From positions 21,368,700 through 21,432,699 of the forward strand of contig CM050657.1 of assembly GCA_027574665.1 (NCBI GenBank): DNA of 64,000 nt, written 5' to 3'. Under the pieces are notes generated by a model, which worked only from the letters and a program-made list of their open reading frames with translations, did no database searches and was not told the origin of the DNA. Origin of the DNA: Rhynochetos jubatus (taxonomy: Eukaryota > Chordata > Aves > Eurypygiformes > Rhynochetidae). The position numbers and the translations under genes were made by a program. Positions 1 through 17,399 of this stretch are shown one piece after another (position 1 is the first letter of the stretch; each line of letters begins with the position of its first letter).

Positions 1-3192
<3,192 letters not shown>

Positions 3193-4069
3193 TTACAAGG
3201 ATGAATAACAACTTCATAAAGCACTGTTTATTGGGAAGAAATATCTGCAGGTTCCTTTGAACAAGTATTATACTTCTGTGCCACATAACACTGACACTGA
3301 AGTGGTTACGTACTTTGTTATCCATCAAGAGGAAACCTGTATTGAAACCAAACACTATAAAGTTTGCATTACCATCCCTAAACTAGAACTATCCTGAACT
3401 CCTCATTTGAAGAAAATGTAAACCAAAATAAACTGGCGCTGTCAAAGTAATGCAAAAGGGCAGAGAAACCCTCCTTTGCCCGAAGGCCAAAGTGTTTACA
3501 CAGAGTTAAAGTGCATAATGAAGAACAGAAAGAAAACAAAAACTGGTAGGTTTTTTAAAAGCTGAAATAATCTGTCTATAAATTCAAGAATGCACTTTCC
3601 TGCTTAGTTAAAATATTCATATTCTTAATGTGAAAGAGTTGGAGAGTTGTTTCAATTGCTAGTCTTAATATTTTCTTGCCTTTTTTTATCCAATAATTGA
3701 AAAAGGTTTCCCTTTTTTTAACAGCAAAATAAAGCTAATATAGACATAAAAGGGTTTGAAAGTAGTGCATAGTTTGACCTTTTCTAAGAGGTTCCTTAAA
3801 ACTACAAGGAGCAGGTTATCATTTAAATTTCAGTTCGTTGGCACAGGGCAGGGTTTTGCAAACTTAAGAGTCACGCAGACTTATTTCCACTGCTAACTGG
3901 AAGTGTGTCAGACCAGCTATAGAACAAGCCACCTGTGACACCTGGCTCTGTTACACAAACTCTAACATACAAGGGGGAAAACCAAACTAAAGCCATTACA
4001 ACTATTCTCCATTCAAGACAAACAAGACCAAACTGAAATAACGTATTTCCTTAAATGATGTAAGGAAAT

Positions 4070-4190
4070 TTAAGACCTTTGGCAGAAACAGCATCTTTTA
4101 TTAGACCAACATGTGTAGCTGAAAAGAGAGACCAGCTTTCAAACAAACCTTCATCTTGTAGCTGAAAGGCTCATTTGCCTGAAAGCCGCC
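4070..4190. repeat. Possible ancient amniote interspersed repeat fragment
   Basis: On the minus strand the segment reads TTGGTCTAATAAAAGATGCT, flanked by a run of GTCTCTCTTTTC. This resembles an old repeat tail seen in many reptile, bird and mammal genomes. I recognise the phrase but cannot name the family with certainty. Confidence 0.3.
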
Positions 4191-6721
4191 CAATACCAAG
4201 CAGTCTAGTAAGACACCACGTCTACCTCCAAATACTGCCACATCCTTAACACCACTCTAACAGCATAATTACTACAACAATAAGCTCATCTGAAACAAGA
4301 AAAAGGTATCAAAACTTTGATTGGGGAATAAATGAAGGCACATCTGACATGAAACTGAAGACAGGAATAGGACCAGTTGGACAAAAAAAACCCAAGTCAG
4401 AAGGAATGCAGTAAGAGTAGGAGTAACTATACAACTAAACGCACCAACTGAGGAGCAAGGTCAGTCAAGAAAGAGAGTGAATAAGAAACCCGACAACAGA
4501 CACAGGTTAAAAAAGTTAAGAATAATTTAGTTGAGAGAATTGGGCAGAAAAAACTACACAACAGAACTCAAGGAGCTTGTGATGGGACCCAAGACTTGCA
4601 TTGCCGTTCCTTAACTGGCAAATACACCCGAACAGAGCAAGCCTTTTATTCACTCCTAGTGGTGCCATAAGGATGGCGTATTACTGACGCTATGGAGCCA
4701 GAGGGACATGCCTACAGAACAGAGAGGATGACCTTATACCGAGGGCAGCATGATGCCACAAAAGAGATGGACTGTGGGCTTTGTTCATTTTTTAAAACAA
4801 GGAAAAAGTCACATACAGTATTAGCCCACCACCGAAAACTCACCACTTAGTTTAGGTACTGAAACACAGCAACAAAGGTATAACCCTAGCATTTCGCTTA
4901 ACACTGTTACTTCATTGTATTTGGGTATTGCCTGTTTCTTTCACATAAATTGAGACTCTCAACGTATTTTTACAGATTTGGACGTCACTGCCCAAAATCA
5001 TGCAACCAAAGCAATGCACACACAACTTTGCTAGATCAAAATAAAACAAATTAGGCTACTCAAGCCAAAATGAACACACCAAAGCATCCTTCTACACTGG
5101 TTTAATCAGGTAAAGCTTGGAGAGTGTCACAGCTTATATTAAACCTGTCACTACTTACAGATAGTTCAATGCTTTAAAAAAAAGTATAATCTTGACAAAT
5201 TTTATATGGTTTACCACAAAATAAAGATCATCATTAATGAAGTGCCATAAAAGGCACTAAACTGTGCTTGCTTGTTTAATTTTTTTTTCACTGAAGCAAG
5301 AGTAACTTGGGTGCAGTACAGTGAGTAATAACCTGAATACGTCAAAATAAATGTTTTCAAGTGCTAGAACAGGCGGGCTATTCACCCAGGGAGCGCAAGC
5401 AGCCAGTCACTTTGCAAACCGCATGCTGCCCACTACAACAGAACACACTGCAGCTTCAAAGACATACCCTTGAAATGGGTAAACCAGCAAAGGAAAACCA
5501 ATGCTAAGTTTCCTGAGTGTGCTGCTTTAAATGTGTATTAGACAGTCAAACAAAGTCCATGTAGGCTTTAAAGCAAGCACTTCAACAGTGTAACAGACCC
5601 AGTGAAAGTTAATAGTAATTATTTGCATTGCCATAGCACGTTGGAGTTCAAAACATGGTTCAGGGCATTCAGTGGAAAAAAAAACCACAACACTCTAAGA
5701 ACCACCTCAGCTTTCTGAGGCAGAGATACAAGATAAGAACACCACAAAGCAAAGTTAGCACAGCAAGTTTATTGTTCAGTACATCAGTAGCAAACATCAA
5801 CTCTCTGACTACACAGACATCTTTACAGCTACTATAGATACTGCTCAATTTCCTTTTATTAACATTTCTCTACATTAAACTGTGAATAGTCCATTTTAAT
5901 TTGTACATTAAGAAATGTGTAAGCACAGCTGAATAAACACACCTGTTCAGAGAAAAAAACCCAAATACAATTGCATGTTACTCATTTCCCTCTTTTACAG
6001 ATTATCAACAGAGTTCCAAAACATCTCTTTCTTCCATCCCTTGGAAGAGTGTGCATCTCTGCTCTGGAGCTGAGCAGTGGATCCTTCCATGGCTTCTCCT
6101 TCCTGAAACATTCATACTACTTTCAGGGAAGTTCAGTCTTTCTTGGTCTTAGCACCCAGTCTTCCTCCTTACCTGGGAATCATACCTCTTCCCCGTGCAA
6201 AATAATTATGTGGGAGGATGAATTCCAGACATAAATGTTCTGGTTTTGCTATATTCAGCAATTTTTTCCATATATAATATAAATATATATAATTAAATTC
6301 AAATATAAACAAACATGCATGTAAACACATTTCTCTGTTACACAGGAACAGAGCCAGCCATCCTGGTTAAGGGCCGAAAAGAGTGACTCTCAGGCACTGA
6401 CAGCATAAAATCACCAGGTCAGGGGTTACACAGAAAAAAGACGGTTCATTTTTGCAAACCATGTAATTTTAAGTAAATGGTCTTCCTGATATTTTAAACC
6501 ATCTAAATTACTTATTCCCAAAATAATTCCTTTCTTAAACAGGAAATGAAACTGAGCAAAAGATTAGTTTTGAATTAGTGTTTCTGCATCACCCTCACTT
6601 CATTCACTGAAGCGGATAGGATTATAATCCACAAGTATTAGAAACTCACATTAAATGTTTCTTTTTTGAAAAAGTATTAGTAGTCATTTACAAAACAAGA
6701 TCACCCAAAGTCTGAAAACTC

Positions 6722-6735
6722 TGTGTGTGTGTGTG
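6722..6735. repeat. (TG)7 microsatellite
   Basis: Seven TG units occur in a row in WDR33 intron 1. Confidence 0.9.
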
Positions 6736-7400
6736 AGGCACGCGAGAATCTCAAATAATTTCTTAAGTACTTATCTTAACAGTCTTTTTTAGGTCAGAGA
6801 TTTTGGACAGATAAAGCTACTTCATCAAAAGAAAGTGCTACATCTAAACAAATTTAGACCAGAACAAACACTATGGATCTTCATTGATTTAGAGTTCTAT
6901 AACTACATGATACCTTTCCCACTAGTTATGACAGATAATGGCTCTATTAAGCAGGAACATAAAACTAGTTTAAAAAATACAGTCTCATTTTCAAAGCCAC
7001 TCTGTGGCCTGTCTTGACTTTGAACTGCATTAACAGAACATCACTTTTTGTAAAAAGAGCACATATCCCAGTGATGAGTTAAGTCTGCAGCAGTCAATGA
7101 GATGCAGCAATGAAGTGCAAAGTAGCCCAACTTAGCCCGGTGGTCATGAAGAGATCTAGTTTTCTCAAAAGAAGACACAATCTTAGCAGGAAAAAATTGG
7201 ATAAGGTTCTTGTCCTTTGAGTATTTAAAAACCTTATTCCCACTTTTGAATTACATAAGGCACAGCAATAATACGTAGTTTTCTGCATTTTTATATGCAG
7301 ATCTCAAAAAATTTTCTGTAAGACACACAGACATGAGCATAGTAAGTTTAAACCTAAGAAAAACAAGACCATTCTTACAATCTGAGAACTCAGTCCTTAA

Positions 7401-7534
7401 TTCCTGGAGGGATTTAAGAGACATACAGATGTGGTGCCAAGTGACATGGTTTAGTGATGGTATTAGCAGTGTTAGGTTACCAGTTGGACTTGATGACCTT
7501 AAAGGTCTTTTCCAACCTAAACGATTCTATGATT
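7401..7534 (+). mobile_element. CR1 LINE, 5'-truncated 3' end
   Basis: The block contains the typical CR1 3' phrase GTTGGACTTGATGACCTTAA, then AGGTCTTTTCCAACCTAAA and the tail GATTCTATGATT. Upstream, GGAGGGATTTAAGAGAC and GGTTTAGTGATGG are also standard CR1 words. It lies in WDR33 intron 1, antisense to the gene. Divergence looks moderate. Confidence 0.88.
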
Positions 7535-10500
7535 ATTCACAGGTGCTGAAGGTCCACAACACATCAAATCACAAAACAAAAAAAAATACTGACCTATACT
7601 ATACAAGACTGCTATTAAGCAACATTACTGCTCTCTGCAGCAAGCAGATTTCCCTAGGGCTCTTCTGCTGTACTCCAGTTTACATTAGCATCCGTTCTCG
7701 ATTGTATTCTATTTGTGAACAAAACTTAGCTAGACATAGGTTTTAAATTCTAATCATGCAAAGTGGGGAGAAAAGGATTTGGCAGCTTTCTCTATTCCAG
7801 TCCTTCTGTTCCAATGGAAAATGTCAACAAAAAACAGAAAACAAAACACATCACAAAAATAAACCAGCCACACAACACTCCTACATCTTCATCAAAACCA
7901 CAGCACATTAATTCATCACTGGCCAAGTGAAAATAAACTCTTCTGTCCAAAAGGTACAGTCACCTCTTATTTGGAGACACTTCAATGACTTGTTTCATGC
8001 ACAGCCCAGAATCTACTACACTGGCACCATCAAGGACCTAAAAATGCAGAACTATTTCCCCTTTTACTTCACTTCTGTACTTCCATTATACCCCGTTTCA
8101 CCACGGATTTTAAACCTATGGATTTTTGATACAAGCCAGAAACATACATACATACACGATATGGAGTCTGAAAGAACAGAACACGTAGCATTACTAACAT
8201 CTATCAAGAAAACAATCATCTTTCACTTTACAGTGAGCTAGACCTTGCGAAAATGTGATTATTTTGATGCAGTTCAAAGGTTTTATTGTCTGCAGGAAGA
8301 GAAGCAGTGCTGACATTTATGACAAAAGCCTTGCACCACTGAAATGTCACACACAAACACATATGCCCAAGAACCTCTGAAATACTAAAGGAAGCATACA
8401 GACAAAATTTGAAATGAAGACATCGAATTGCCCAAGGAAGAATAGGCTACCAGAGAAAAAGAACTTCAAACAGCCAGTCTGAAAGTCTCAGGTTCCAGAG
8501 ACCAGGGGACAACCTTCAACAGTGGACTCTGCTTAGCTACACACAAGTCACACGTGCATTCAACACTTCCTTCAAATCTTGCATTTTTAGTTCCAAATAC
8601 CTAAACATCGAACAAATCTGAAACATTCCTCATTCTATGCTCAAACTAAACCCTTGACTCATTCTAAAATAGACACGAAAAAAGTCAAAATAATTTAGTT
8701 CACGGGACTTAAGAGACAGGTCCTGCTTCAGTACTTTGGCCACAGCAGAGAAGACTGCTTTCACAAGTCTAGACACAGCTTAGACTAATTCCCTTCCTGC
8801 ACCTTACAAAAGCAACTTTTACAGCAAGTTTCTTTAAGTGTACTTTAAAACAAACACAGAAGCAACCAATTGCACCGAGAGGATGTTTGGTAGACTGCAC
8901 CTAAACCTCAGAAGATGCACAGGATTTGGCCTGTTGCCATGATTCCCATAACTGTGCTGTAAGTTAAAATTTACTTGCAATGTTTTATTAAATCTTTAAT
9001 AACAATATTCTTCCTCCCTCTAAATTATCAGTATATTTCCTCATCTTGACTCCTGCTTAGCATTTACCAATACCTGAATTTAGCTTATAACCAACCCAGA
9101 CTATCTTTTGCTACTGCGAGCGACTCTAACAGCAACTCCTCTGACTGAAATACACCCTGCTTGGTTTTCATGCTGAAGTGATTACTGAAGCTGCCTTACT
9201 TTGGAGCTACCATCTTATCAGGAGACAAAGCACATAAGATGACAAATACGAAAGAACAACTAAGGAAAGGCAGTTTAAAAGCAAAAAAGGCCTCTCATGC
9301 TTGGTAATCCTAAATACCAAGATATTCTTCAGCTGGTTATTCTACCAGGATCTGTTGAACTAACAGTAATCAGTGGGGTAGAAACAAAAACTGAATCACA
9401 GCTGAATCTGCCTGGCATACTCCTAGTTTCACCCAATATGCAGTTCATCTTATTTATAAGAACAACATATTGTTGGTTCATATTCAACTTGGCATTCACT
9501 GTAACTCTCAGGTCCTCTTCAGTGACTGTTACTCAGGCAGTCACCCTGCAGCTTGTACGAATCCATGAGGCTGTGCCCGCACAGGGAGAACTTTGCACAC
9601 CTCCTTGCCCATCTTCAGAAGGTTTCTGCTGACCCATTCCTCAAGTGCTACCATGTGGGTACATAAACCCTGAATCACAACACCATCATCATCTTTTCTC
9701 CTCGGCTCACTCATGGTTGAACTGGAACTTTACTGGACTTCAGAGACAAATTATTATTTAGGTACCATATGGAAGAAACGTGGCTACTTTGCTTTCATTT
9801 GTCTATACATGGCTCCTGGCAGGAGAGAAGTCCTTAGAAGACTCAAGACCTCATTTGCGCAAAACACACGAACTGGGGGCGAGCAGGGGGAAGGAAACGA
9901 GTGGCAAGAAATCCTACAAAAGCCTTCACAGACCTTTATGATCAGTGGAAGGAAAAAGGACTAGAAAGGCAATACCAGTTTGCAGGACAAACCTTAAGTA
10001 GGGAAAAGCAGCAACTACCATCTTAGTTTCAGAAAAATCTATAGAGATTCTAATGATCAGTATCAAGAACAAAGTCCACACAATCTAACAGTTTAATTCT
10101 CTTCACACTATGGAACAGAAACATAAATTTTAATATATTAAACCAAGTATCTGAATCCCTAAGAGTTGCAAATTCACTGCTGCCAAGAAGATATCAAAGC
10201 CTTTTTAGTATGACTAGGGAATTAATGAGTGGTAACTTGTTATAAAGATTCATCTTTCATAACCATTATCTACTGAATGCTTAAACAAATCAAGGACTCT
10301 TGCAACTTTTATGTAAAAGCAAATGTTGAAAGCATCAGAAGAACTAAAAATCTCTGCTTTGTGACCCAAAAAACACCCCCTCCCCCTTTTTTTTTTTTCT
10401 TAGTGTTACTCAGACCAGCCTTCTAACAAAGCAACACTGTTTGCCATACCAGTTTCTAGGCCAAATACAGGTAGAAGAATAATGTCTTAAGTTTCCAGGT

Positions 10501-11063
10501 CCAGAAGGGGGAGCAGAAGGAAGGGAAATAGTGGTATCATGTGGGGTCATGTGAAAAAATGTGCCTTTATATGGTGAGAAGTGTAAGACGGTAAAAAACC
10601 CACAACTAAAAGCAATGTTTTCAGTAGTTCTTAACGGTATTTTAAAGATTCTTTTTCTACTTCCCTCCCAAAACCAGATTTTTATGCTTCATTAGAACGC
10701 TTCAGGACAAAAGAAGCGTTTTTTATTGAATTGGATATTTTATGCTAAGCCATTCACCACCCCCATGTCTGCACCCTAGCTAACCTGCATCCAGAAGCAG
10801 AGGCTTTGTGCAGCAGAGCCCCATCTTCCCGACAAGTCACCATTATTTACATAGTTGATGTATTCAGTATAAGAAGATACTAAACACTTTTTACAGCCAC
10901 ACTGCAGAATAAATGCCCTGTAACTTCCTACTCCACAGCATTTTCCTAGCAATATCCAAGGAGATTTCTCCCCCTCCAAGGGTTTTTGATTCTCTTCTGA
11001 TAAAAAGATGTAGCAGGTGCACATAAAAAGATATATGCAAGTCAGATGTTTGTTATACACCCC

Positions 11064-11138
11064 AGGTGTCCCTGCCCATGGCACGGGGACTGGAACTAGA
11101 TGATCTTTAAGGTCCCTTCCAACTCAAACCATTCTATG
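11064..11138 (+). mobile_element. CR1 LINE 3' end fragment
   Basis: It reads TGTCCCTGCCCATGGCACGG, then GGAACTAGATGATCTTTAAG and ends CCATTCTATGA. This is the last 75 bp or so of a CR1 element, heavily 5' truncated, in WDR33 intron 1. Confidence 0.88.
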
Positions 11139-14100
11139 AAACCAAAACTCAAGGGTTTTGAGCAGGTAAATTAGCAGGTATATTTATACCAAGAGATGCA
11201 AAATACCTACAGTTGCTATGACCAGACACAGCTATATAATACCCTTAAGCAGGAGTAGTGGAATTTGAGAGGACAAGTCAAACTTCATCAAATCACACAA
11301 TGCTGCTGAACAAGCGTTAGGGACCCTGCTAGAGAAATTCAAACCACAGTTACAGTAACAATGCTCACCATTACTGACTGACTGGTGAACTGGAGAAGTT
11401 TAAAAGAAAAAACCAAACCCCATCAACCAATCAAACACCCTCTAAATCATGGAAATAGTGAAAAAGCATAGCACTTCTAAAGTACTTTGAGCAAGTAAAC
11501 TTCTGACTGCAGATTATTTACGTGGATAAAAATAGAACTCTAACTGTAGCCTCCCCAAGTCTGCTCGAGTTAAGACTTCAAAGTCCAGTGTATATATAAA
11601 CTGCTTTTGCCACAGTTTAGTGTGGAAGATCAATGCATAATCCCCGTTTGTTACTGGTTAGGGTAGAAACTGTTTAATCCAGTGAGGAACAAACTTAAAA
11701 TAGAAAAAAGAATATGGTGATAACTATTTAAACTCTCAGTGTTTAAAAGTCTACAGAATATCACTCAAGCAGTTCTAAGCGTTTGTCAGAAACATGCCTC
11801 TTAAAACAGTCAACATAGAGGTTCTTCTACAGAACAGAACTTTCAATACCAGAACACTTTCTCAATTGATGGCTGATGTATATACCACTTGCTCACACAA
11901 CTGAAAATTAATTAGAAGCACACTTTTCACTAAAATCACACAGCCAACTCTTCCAAGAATATCAGTTTTCTGGTCTTTCCTTGTGAATTACGAGTCACAC
12001 AAACGTCTGTATACCATTATAAAGATACATACAGACACAGCTCAATGACCACATTTAAGCTTCCTTAGTAAACAGCCTTCACATTTACCATTTAGTGCTG
12101 TTCAATAAAGGCATGTGTTCATCTTCTCCATCAATACATTTTTCAATAAAGGAAATTCCAGTTGACACATATCAATCCTGCACAAAGCCTTTCAAAGAGG
12201 AAGGGTTCAGTGTAAGATTTTCCCCAATTACAGGAAGAGACAAGCTCCCCATGGGAATGACAATTCAGTAGATGTGCATGTCACCAGAGAGCTTCAGTTT
12301 TAAAAACAGAGTTCTCCAAAGGTCTAAAATCCCTTGGCATTTCTTTCCTTCTTCACACTGCCTGCCTTGACAATATCATTACTGGCAAAAGCAGCACTTC
12401 AGTTTTAGAACAGTATTTTCATCTTACTGTACAGAAAGCTTGGCAACTGTGGTTTATTTTATTAGTCAAGAGTCCAAAAAAATACCATTAGAAATAGTTT
12501 GTCTTAAATTTGCTGAGGAGACCAAAATATTTGCATTCGCCAGTAGAAAAACATTGCAAAACATGGTTTGATAACCGCCTCAATTATTAATTTAACTCCA
12601 AACTGCATGATTTAGTGCAAACATGGCAGAATGAACATACTATATCAACATTTACTGAGTCTGCAGTCCTCCTACTTGCAAGTTTCAGCAAGCTTTGATT
12701 TTTCTTGTGATAGAATCATAGAATTTCACTGGTCTCTGCAATGAAGTGTGATTGTTTGCTTACAAGCATGCCCCAATAGGAAGAAAGGCATTTTCAAAGT
12801 TAGCTGGTACTTTTTACTAGGGCTGGGGGAAAAAGGACAATGGTAGGAAGCGTGCCTGCCCGTCGTGATCACACAATTTAACCACAGCAATAGCTACTGA
12901 GCGAACTCCAGCATCGTGGGAAAAGTCTAGAGAAATGCTGAGATCAAGTTCCATAATGACGCGACCCCAACCTAAAACTGCTGACATCAAAAAAAGCAGT
13001 CCTGCCTTGACCCCAACTGTGTGTTCCTCTCTGACATTACCTCTCCTTTAAGCCAACATGAACATCTGGTTACCACACTGGCCCTCCACCTACGAAGCTG
13101 CTCTGCGTTAAGAGACCCCTTCTGCTAACGTTAGTCCAAACCCAGAGCAGCTTCTCAGCCAACTGACTATGGAGTTCCAAGAATGCTTCTACTGACACAG
13201 GAGAAAAAAAAAATTTAAAAAGTGACCAAAAGCAGGGCAAGTTACCACTTTGTGCTGCAATGCCAGTTTAGATAACTGCAAATGCAGACGGGACAGGGTA
13301 GAGCTGCACCACTAGGCAGTCGTCAGGTTGTCAGTCAAGCACCTGCACCAACTGGAGCTGTGGCACTACTTACCCAACCCAAAGTGCAGCTCCTGCCAGA
13401 CTAAAATTTGCAGATGAATACACATACACCCATGATAAAATACAAAACTCTGTGTTGCCAAAACTTCATAACAAACACAAAAACTGCACCAAACCCATAC
13501 CATACTATGGACTCCTTGTTATCCAGCCTCTGGCCTCCCTTTTTAAAAAGGGGAAAATGAACACATTCTTTTGTATCATGTTTCTTTTGGAATCAGGGAA
13601 TGATTTAGAAGAACCCTTATAGGTTTAAAGGCAAGAAACACAAATTTCAAGAAATTGTGTACTCATCTTGAAGTGTATAAAACACTAATATACAGAATGG
13701 ATCAGTATCATCACATCTACACTTTTACTTGCAACTGCTTTTGTCCTATCCTGCCACTCTGTTCAATACAGGGGTACTCACTTTTGGATAAAGTTCCAGG
13801 TGAGGGACTAACAGCAATTTAAATTCCAATCTTCACGACCAACTGCTCTGAATTAAAACCTGGCACTGAACAGACATGATATTAAACATTCAGGGATATA
13901 TTTTACAAAGAGCTGATGTATCTGCCATATTAACTAAGATCAATACCTACTGCCTCTGAACACATGGTTACGGTCACTCAGTGCTGCGGCCAAGACAGAG
14001 TTCCCATCATCTCCTCTTTCCCTACCACCTCACTAGTTCCAGAACTAGCGTTTCTATGGCACAGGCCGAAACAGACAACTGAGCCAGATTAAAAATGAAC

Positions 14101-17000
14101 AAATATCTTACTTCTGCCTACAGAAAGGGTCCCTCTGTACAGCTGCCTGCACCACTGTATGAACTCTGGTACCAAGAGAAGACAGACAGCAGAATATTAT
14201 TATCTTAATCATTTAAAAGAACTAAAAATTTTAGGTTACATCAAATTTACAATTCCTCTGATGACATTTTAAAAGATTCAAAAGTTAATAGAATTGGTTT
14301 TGAGCCATCATTTCATTATAGTGAAAATGAACTAAGTAACAGCAATGAGCTTATGACAAACATCTTGTTCTTTATATCAAAATTAACTCACTAAAAGTAA
14401 CTAGAAAATTAGAAGTGTTCAGATTTAACAACAGTATATGGGAAAAAATCCTATTTAAACAAAAAATTTAATTGAAGATAAACTTCAAACTCCTTTATTG
14501 ATTAAAAAAAAAAGTACCAGGGTTACTTGTTGTGGTATGTAAAAGCTCAGAAAGGAAAAGATGTTTTCAAAATATGTTTTTCATTTCAAGTCAGTAGTAT
14601 ATTTAAACTTGTGCTTACGCTATTAAAAAGTACTACAATTTTCAGGTTTCTTTCTGGGTTCGACTTCTCTTTTTTTCCTTCCTTAAATCAAGTCCCCTTT
14701 AGACAAGGGAAAGAAGTTTGAAATAAAACCTTTCGAAGCAAGCAAACAGTGAAGGGCTGGAATACTTAGCCACTTTTCTAATTACAACCCCCCAAAAAAC
14801 GCAGGCTTCTACTATGCTATAGCACATTCAGGCCCTACCTTTTCCCACCATAAACTTTAATCTGCATTACCACAAACCGAAGAACCATTTTTAGTAGTAC
14901 GTCACATCACCATGCATGCACTGTCTTTATACTAACCATGTTATCAAAAGCAATACTGCATGACAGAAGAGAAACTAGCTTACTTTCTCTCCTGGTAAAT
15001 ATACACTTCATATCACATTTCAAGTTTCACAACAGAATGACTGGTACACCCAACCTGAATGTGGAGAGCTGGTTGAACCAGAAATGACATTCTATTAAAT
15101 GATGTCTGTCTTTGTTTAATACTAATGAGCAAGAATAGATTGCTGGTAAGTTTAGCACCACCTGGAAGATAGGAGATCACAGATGTTCTAAATTGAAGTA
15201 AAATGACTAACAATGAAATACAAACAACAAAGAAATACTTAGCTACTAAAAATTCTACTTCTCCGCTCTTACTTTCAAAGATTCTTTAGGATAAAAAAAA
15301 AAATTATAGTTAAAGTTTTAATCTTCTGAAGTATCTTTCCTGTATCCCCTCCCCATCACTAAGCTCTAACAATACTCAGTTTAACTGAGGTTTACTAGTC
15401 AGTGACATTTCTTCATCAACTATGCCAACCAAACCCGCATATCTGTATTTTTACTTGGCATAAAATTTTCCATAACAAAGTTATACAGTATCAGGAATTA
15501 AAATATAGCAAATAAAGAATAAACTTCATAAAATTCACACACTACAGAAAGTTTTCATCTTGTTTTTACAACTTTCCTGCACAAAGATATGAATAGCTTT
15601 CTAAATTATAAGCTAGAGTAACATCTGGGCAAGGCTGAAATTTTCTTCTCTTCTCCAGCATTAGTGAACCAACCACAGCAATTCCCTAGATAGCAAGTGT
15701 GCAGCTAGCAGATGCAAGAAGTGAAATATTTTGCATGGAATCATCTCAGTAAAAAGTTAAACTGCATTCCCTCCATACTCCTACTCAACCAAAAGTCTTC
15801 TCCATGATACTGATTTTCAGGTGAGTCAACAGACTAAGACATCTGCTAGGGATGGGAAGAACACAGAAGATTTTTTTCACTCTCTCCTCAGATCAGGGCC
15901 TCTCCCTGCTGCAACAAGTCATTTCTAGTATCTCTATCTCAAGCACAGTTTAGGACCACTACGCTATTATTTCCTCTGCTAACAGGAACACAAAACCAGT
16001 GAGAAGTTTTCGATTCCAATAGTCCAGCGTAATGTTTTCTGCTGCAAGGATTCAGCGGAGGACCAACGCTCCAGGTAACAGGGAAACACTGTTTCTAGTG
16101 ACTGACATTTAAGTTAAAAGGTTTTAGCAACTTTAGGAGTAGAGTATTAAATCAAACGTACACTAGTTACTAGCACCTAACACTCTCTGCAGCTCAAACA
16201 CATCTGGGGGCTTTTCCCCCATCTCTCAGTATTTACTTCTCAAAATCGATGTTCTTAACATAATCTAAGTAGTTCCATCCACTTCTGAAACGGTCAGATG
16301 CAGGAAGGTTCCGTAAAGCTTACCTTCTAAACTGTAGAGCAGTTGGGCAGAGAACTCCAAAATTGCCCTCAGCAAAGCAATTAAAGACAAGCCAGATTTT
16401 TCTTATCATGCTGAGTGTGCTTAAATGAGAAGTATTTTAACTACATTTTCAGATCCTCCCATTAGAAATACTACAGCACAACTGAACAACACGTTGAGAA
16501 ACAGATTTTGAAATATATTTTACAATTATATATTCTTATATATAAGATGATTGCAGAATATTGCAGCAAACTGTTGAGAAGTAGAAGTGAATTTAGTTGA
16601 TAAAGAATTCAGGAGGAGGGAACCATAAAATATTTTGACACAATACTGTTTGCATTAATAAACTCTCTGACAAATGTCTGTAGCGTTTCCTTGCTTAGAG
16701 GACAGAACAGTTTGAGTTAGAAGCATAAAACAATAAACATCTGTGGCAAGGAGAAGGATGAGGGACTATTGTCTACATAGGAAAACTGATTCCCAAATAC
16801 TACTAACAAATTGCAATTAAGGCTGCAACAAATTTCAAAACTAGTAGAGTACAGAACTACTTAGCTACAGCAGTTCTTGTAAGACAGATGTACTCAAATG
16901 AGTACCTGTATTTCAATACACTGTATTTGAAACCATACAGCTAACTACTCATAACAAGAAAGCTAACAGTCAGCAAAAGAGAAATAACATCCATCTTCAA

Positions 17001-17043
17001 TAGATGGTCTTTAAGGTCCCTTCCAACCGAAACCATTCTATGA
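17001..17043 (+). mobile_element. CR1 LINE 3' end, very short
   Basis: Only the extreme 3' end is present: GATGGTCTTTAAGGTCCC followed by CCAACCGAAACCATTCTATG. It lies about 700 bp inside WDR33 intron 1 from the first-exon donor. Confidence 0.8.
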
Positions 17044-17399
17044 CTCAAGAGAGTATGGATGGGTTCTCTCCAATGGAAAAATCCTTGTGTTTTTTTCAAG
17101 TTAACTGATCACCTAGGTTTGCTACCCATGTTATAATCGCACACTGCTGGGTCTCAATCAGTGGAACGTGGCACCATATTGTCATTAAATCCATCCACCC
17201 TTCCAGAATAAACACGTGCCTGCTGCACATGGCTCTATCTACCCGAAACGACTAGAGCTTCCCCGGCTGTGCCTTCAAGCTGTGACAACCCGATCTCTGC
17301 TCGAATCCAAGACGGAAGGAAAAACATTAAAAAAAAAAACCCCAAACCTAGAAAAAGGCAGGATTGAGAGACTCAGGCGAGACCGCGAGCAGCCCCCTA

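Noticed and set aside
7333-7746. 137-codon plus-strand frame
   Set aside because: It runs through a CR1 3' end, and its sequence is not the CR1 protein nor any other known family.
12712-12727. ATAGAATCATAGAATT, like a minus-strand CR1 tail
   Set aside because: Only 16 bp match and no CR1 body adjoins it, so it could be chance.
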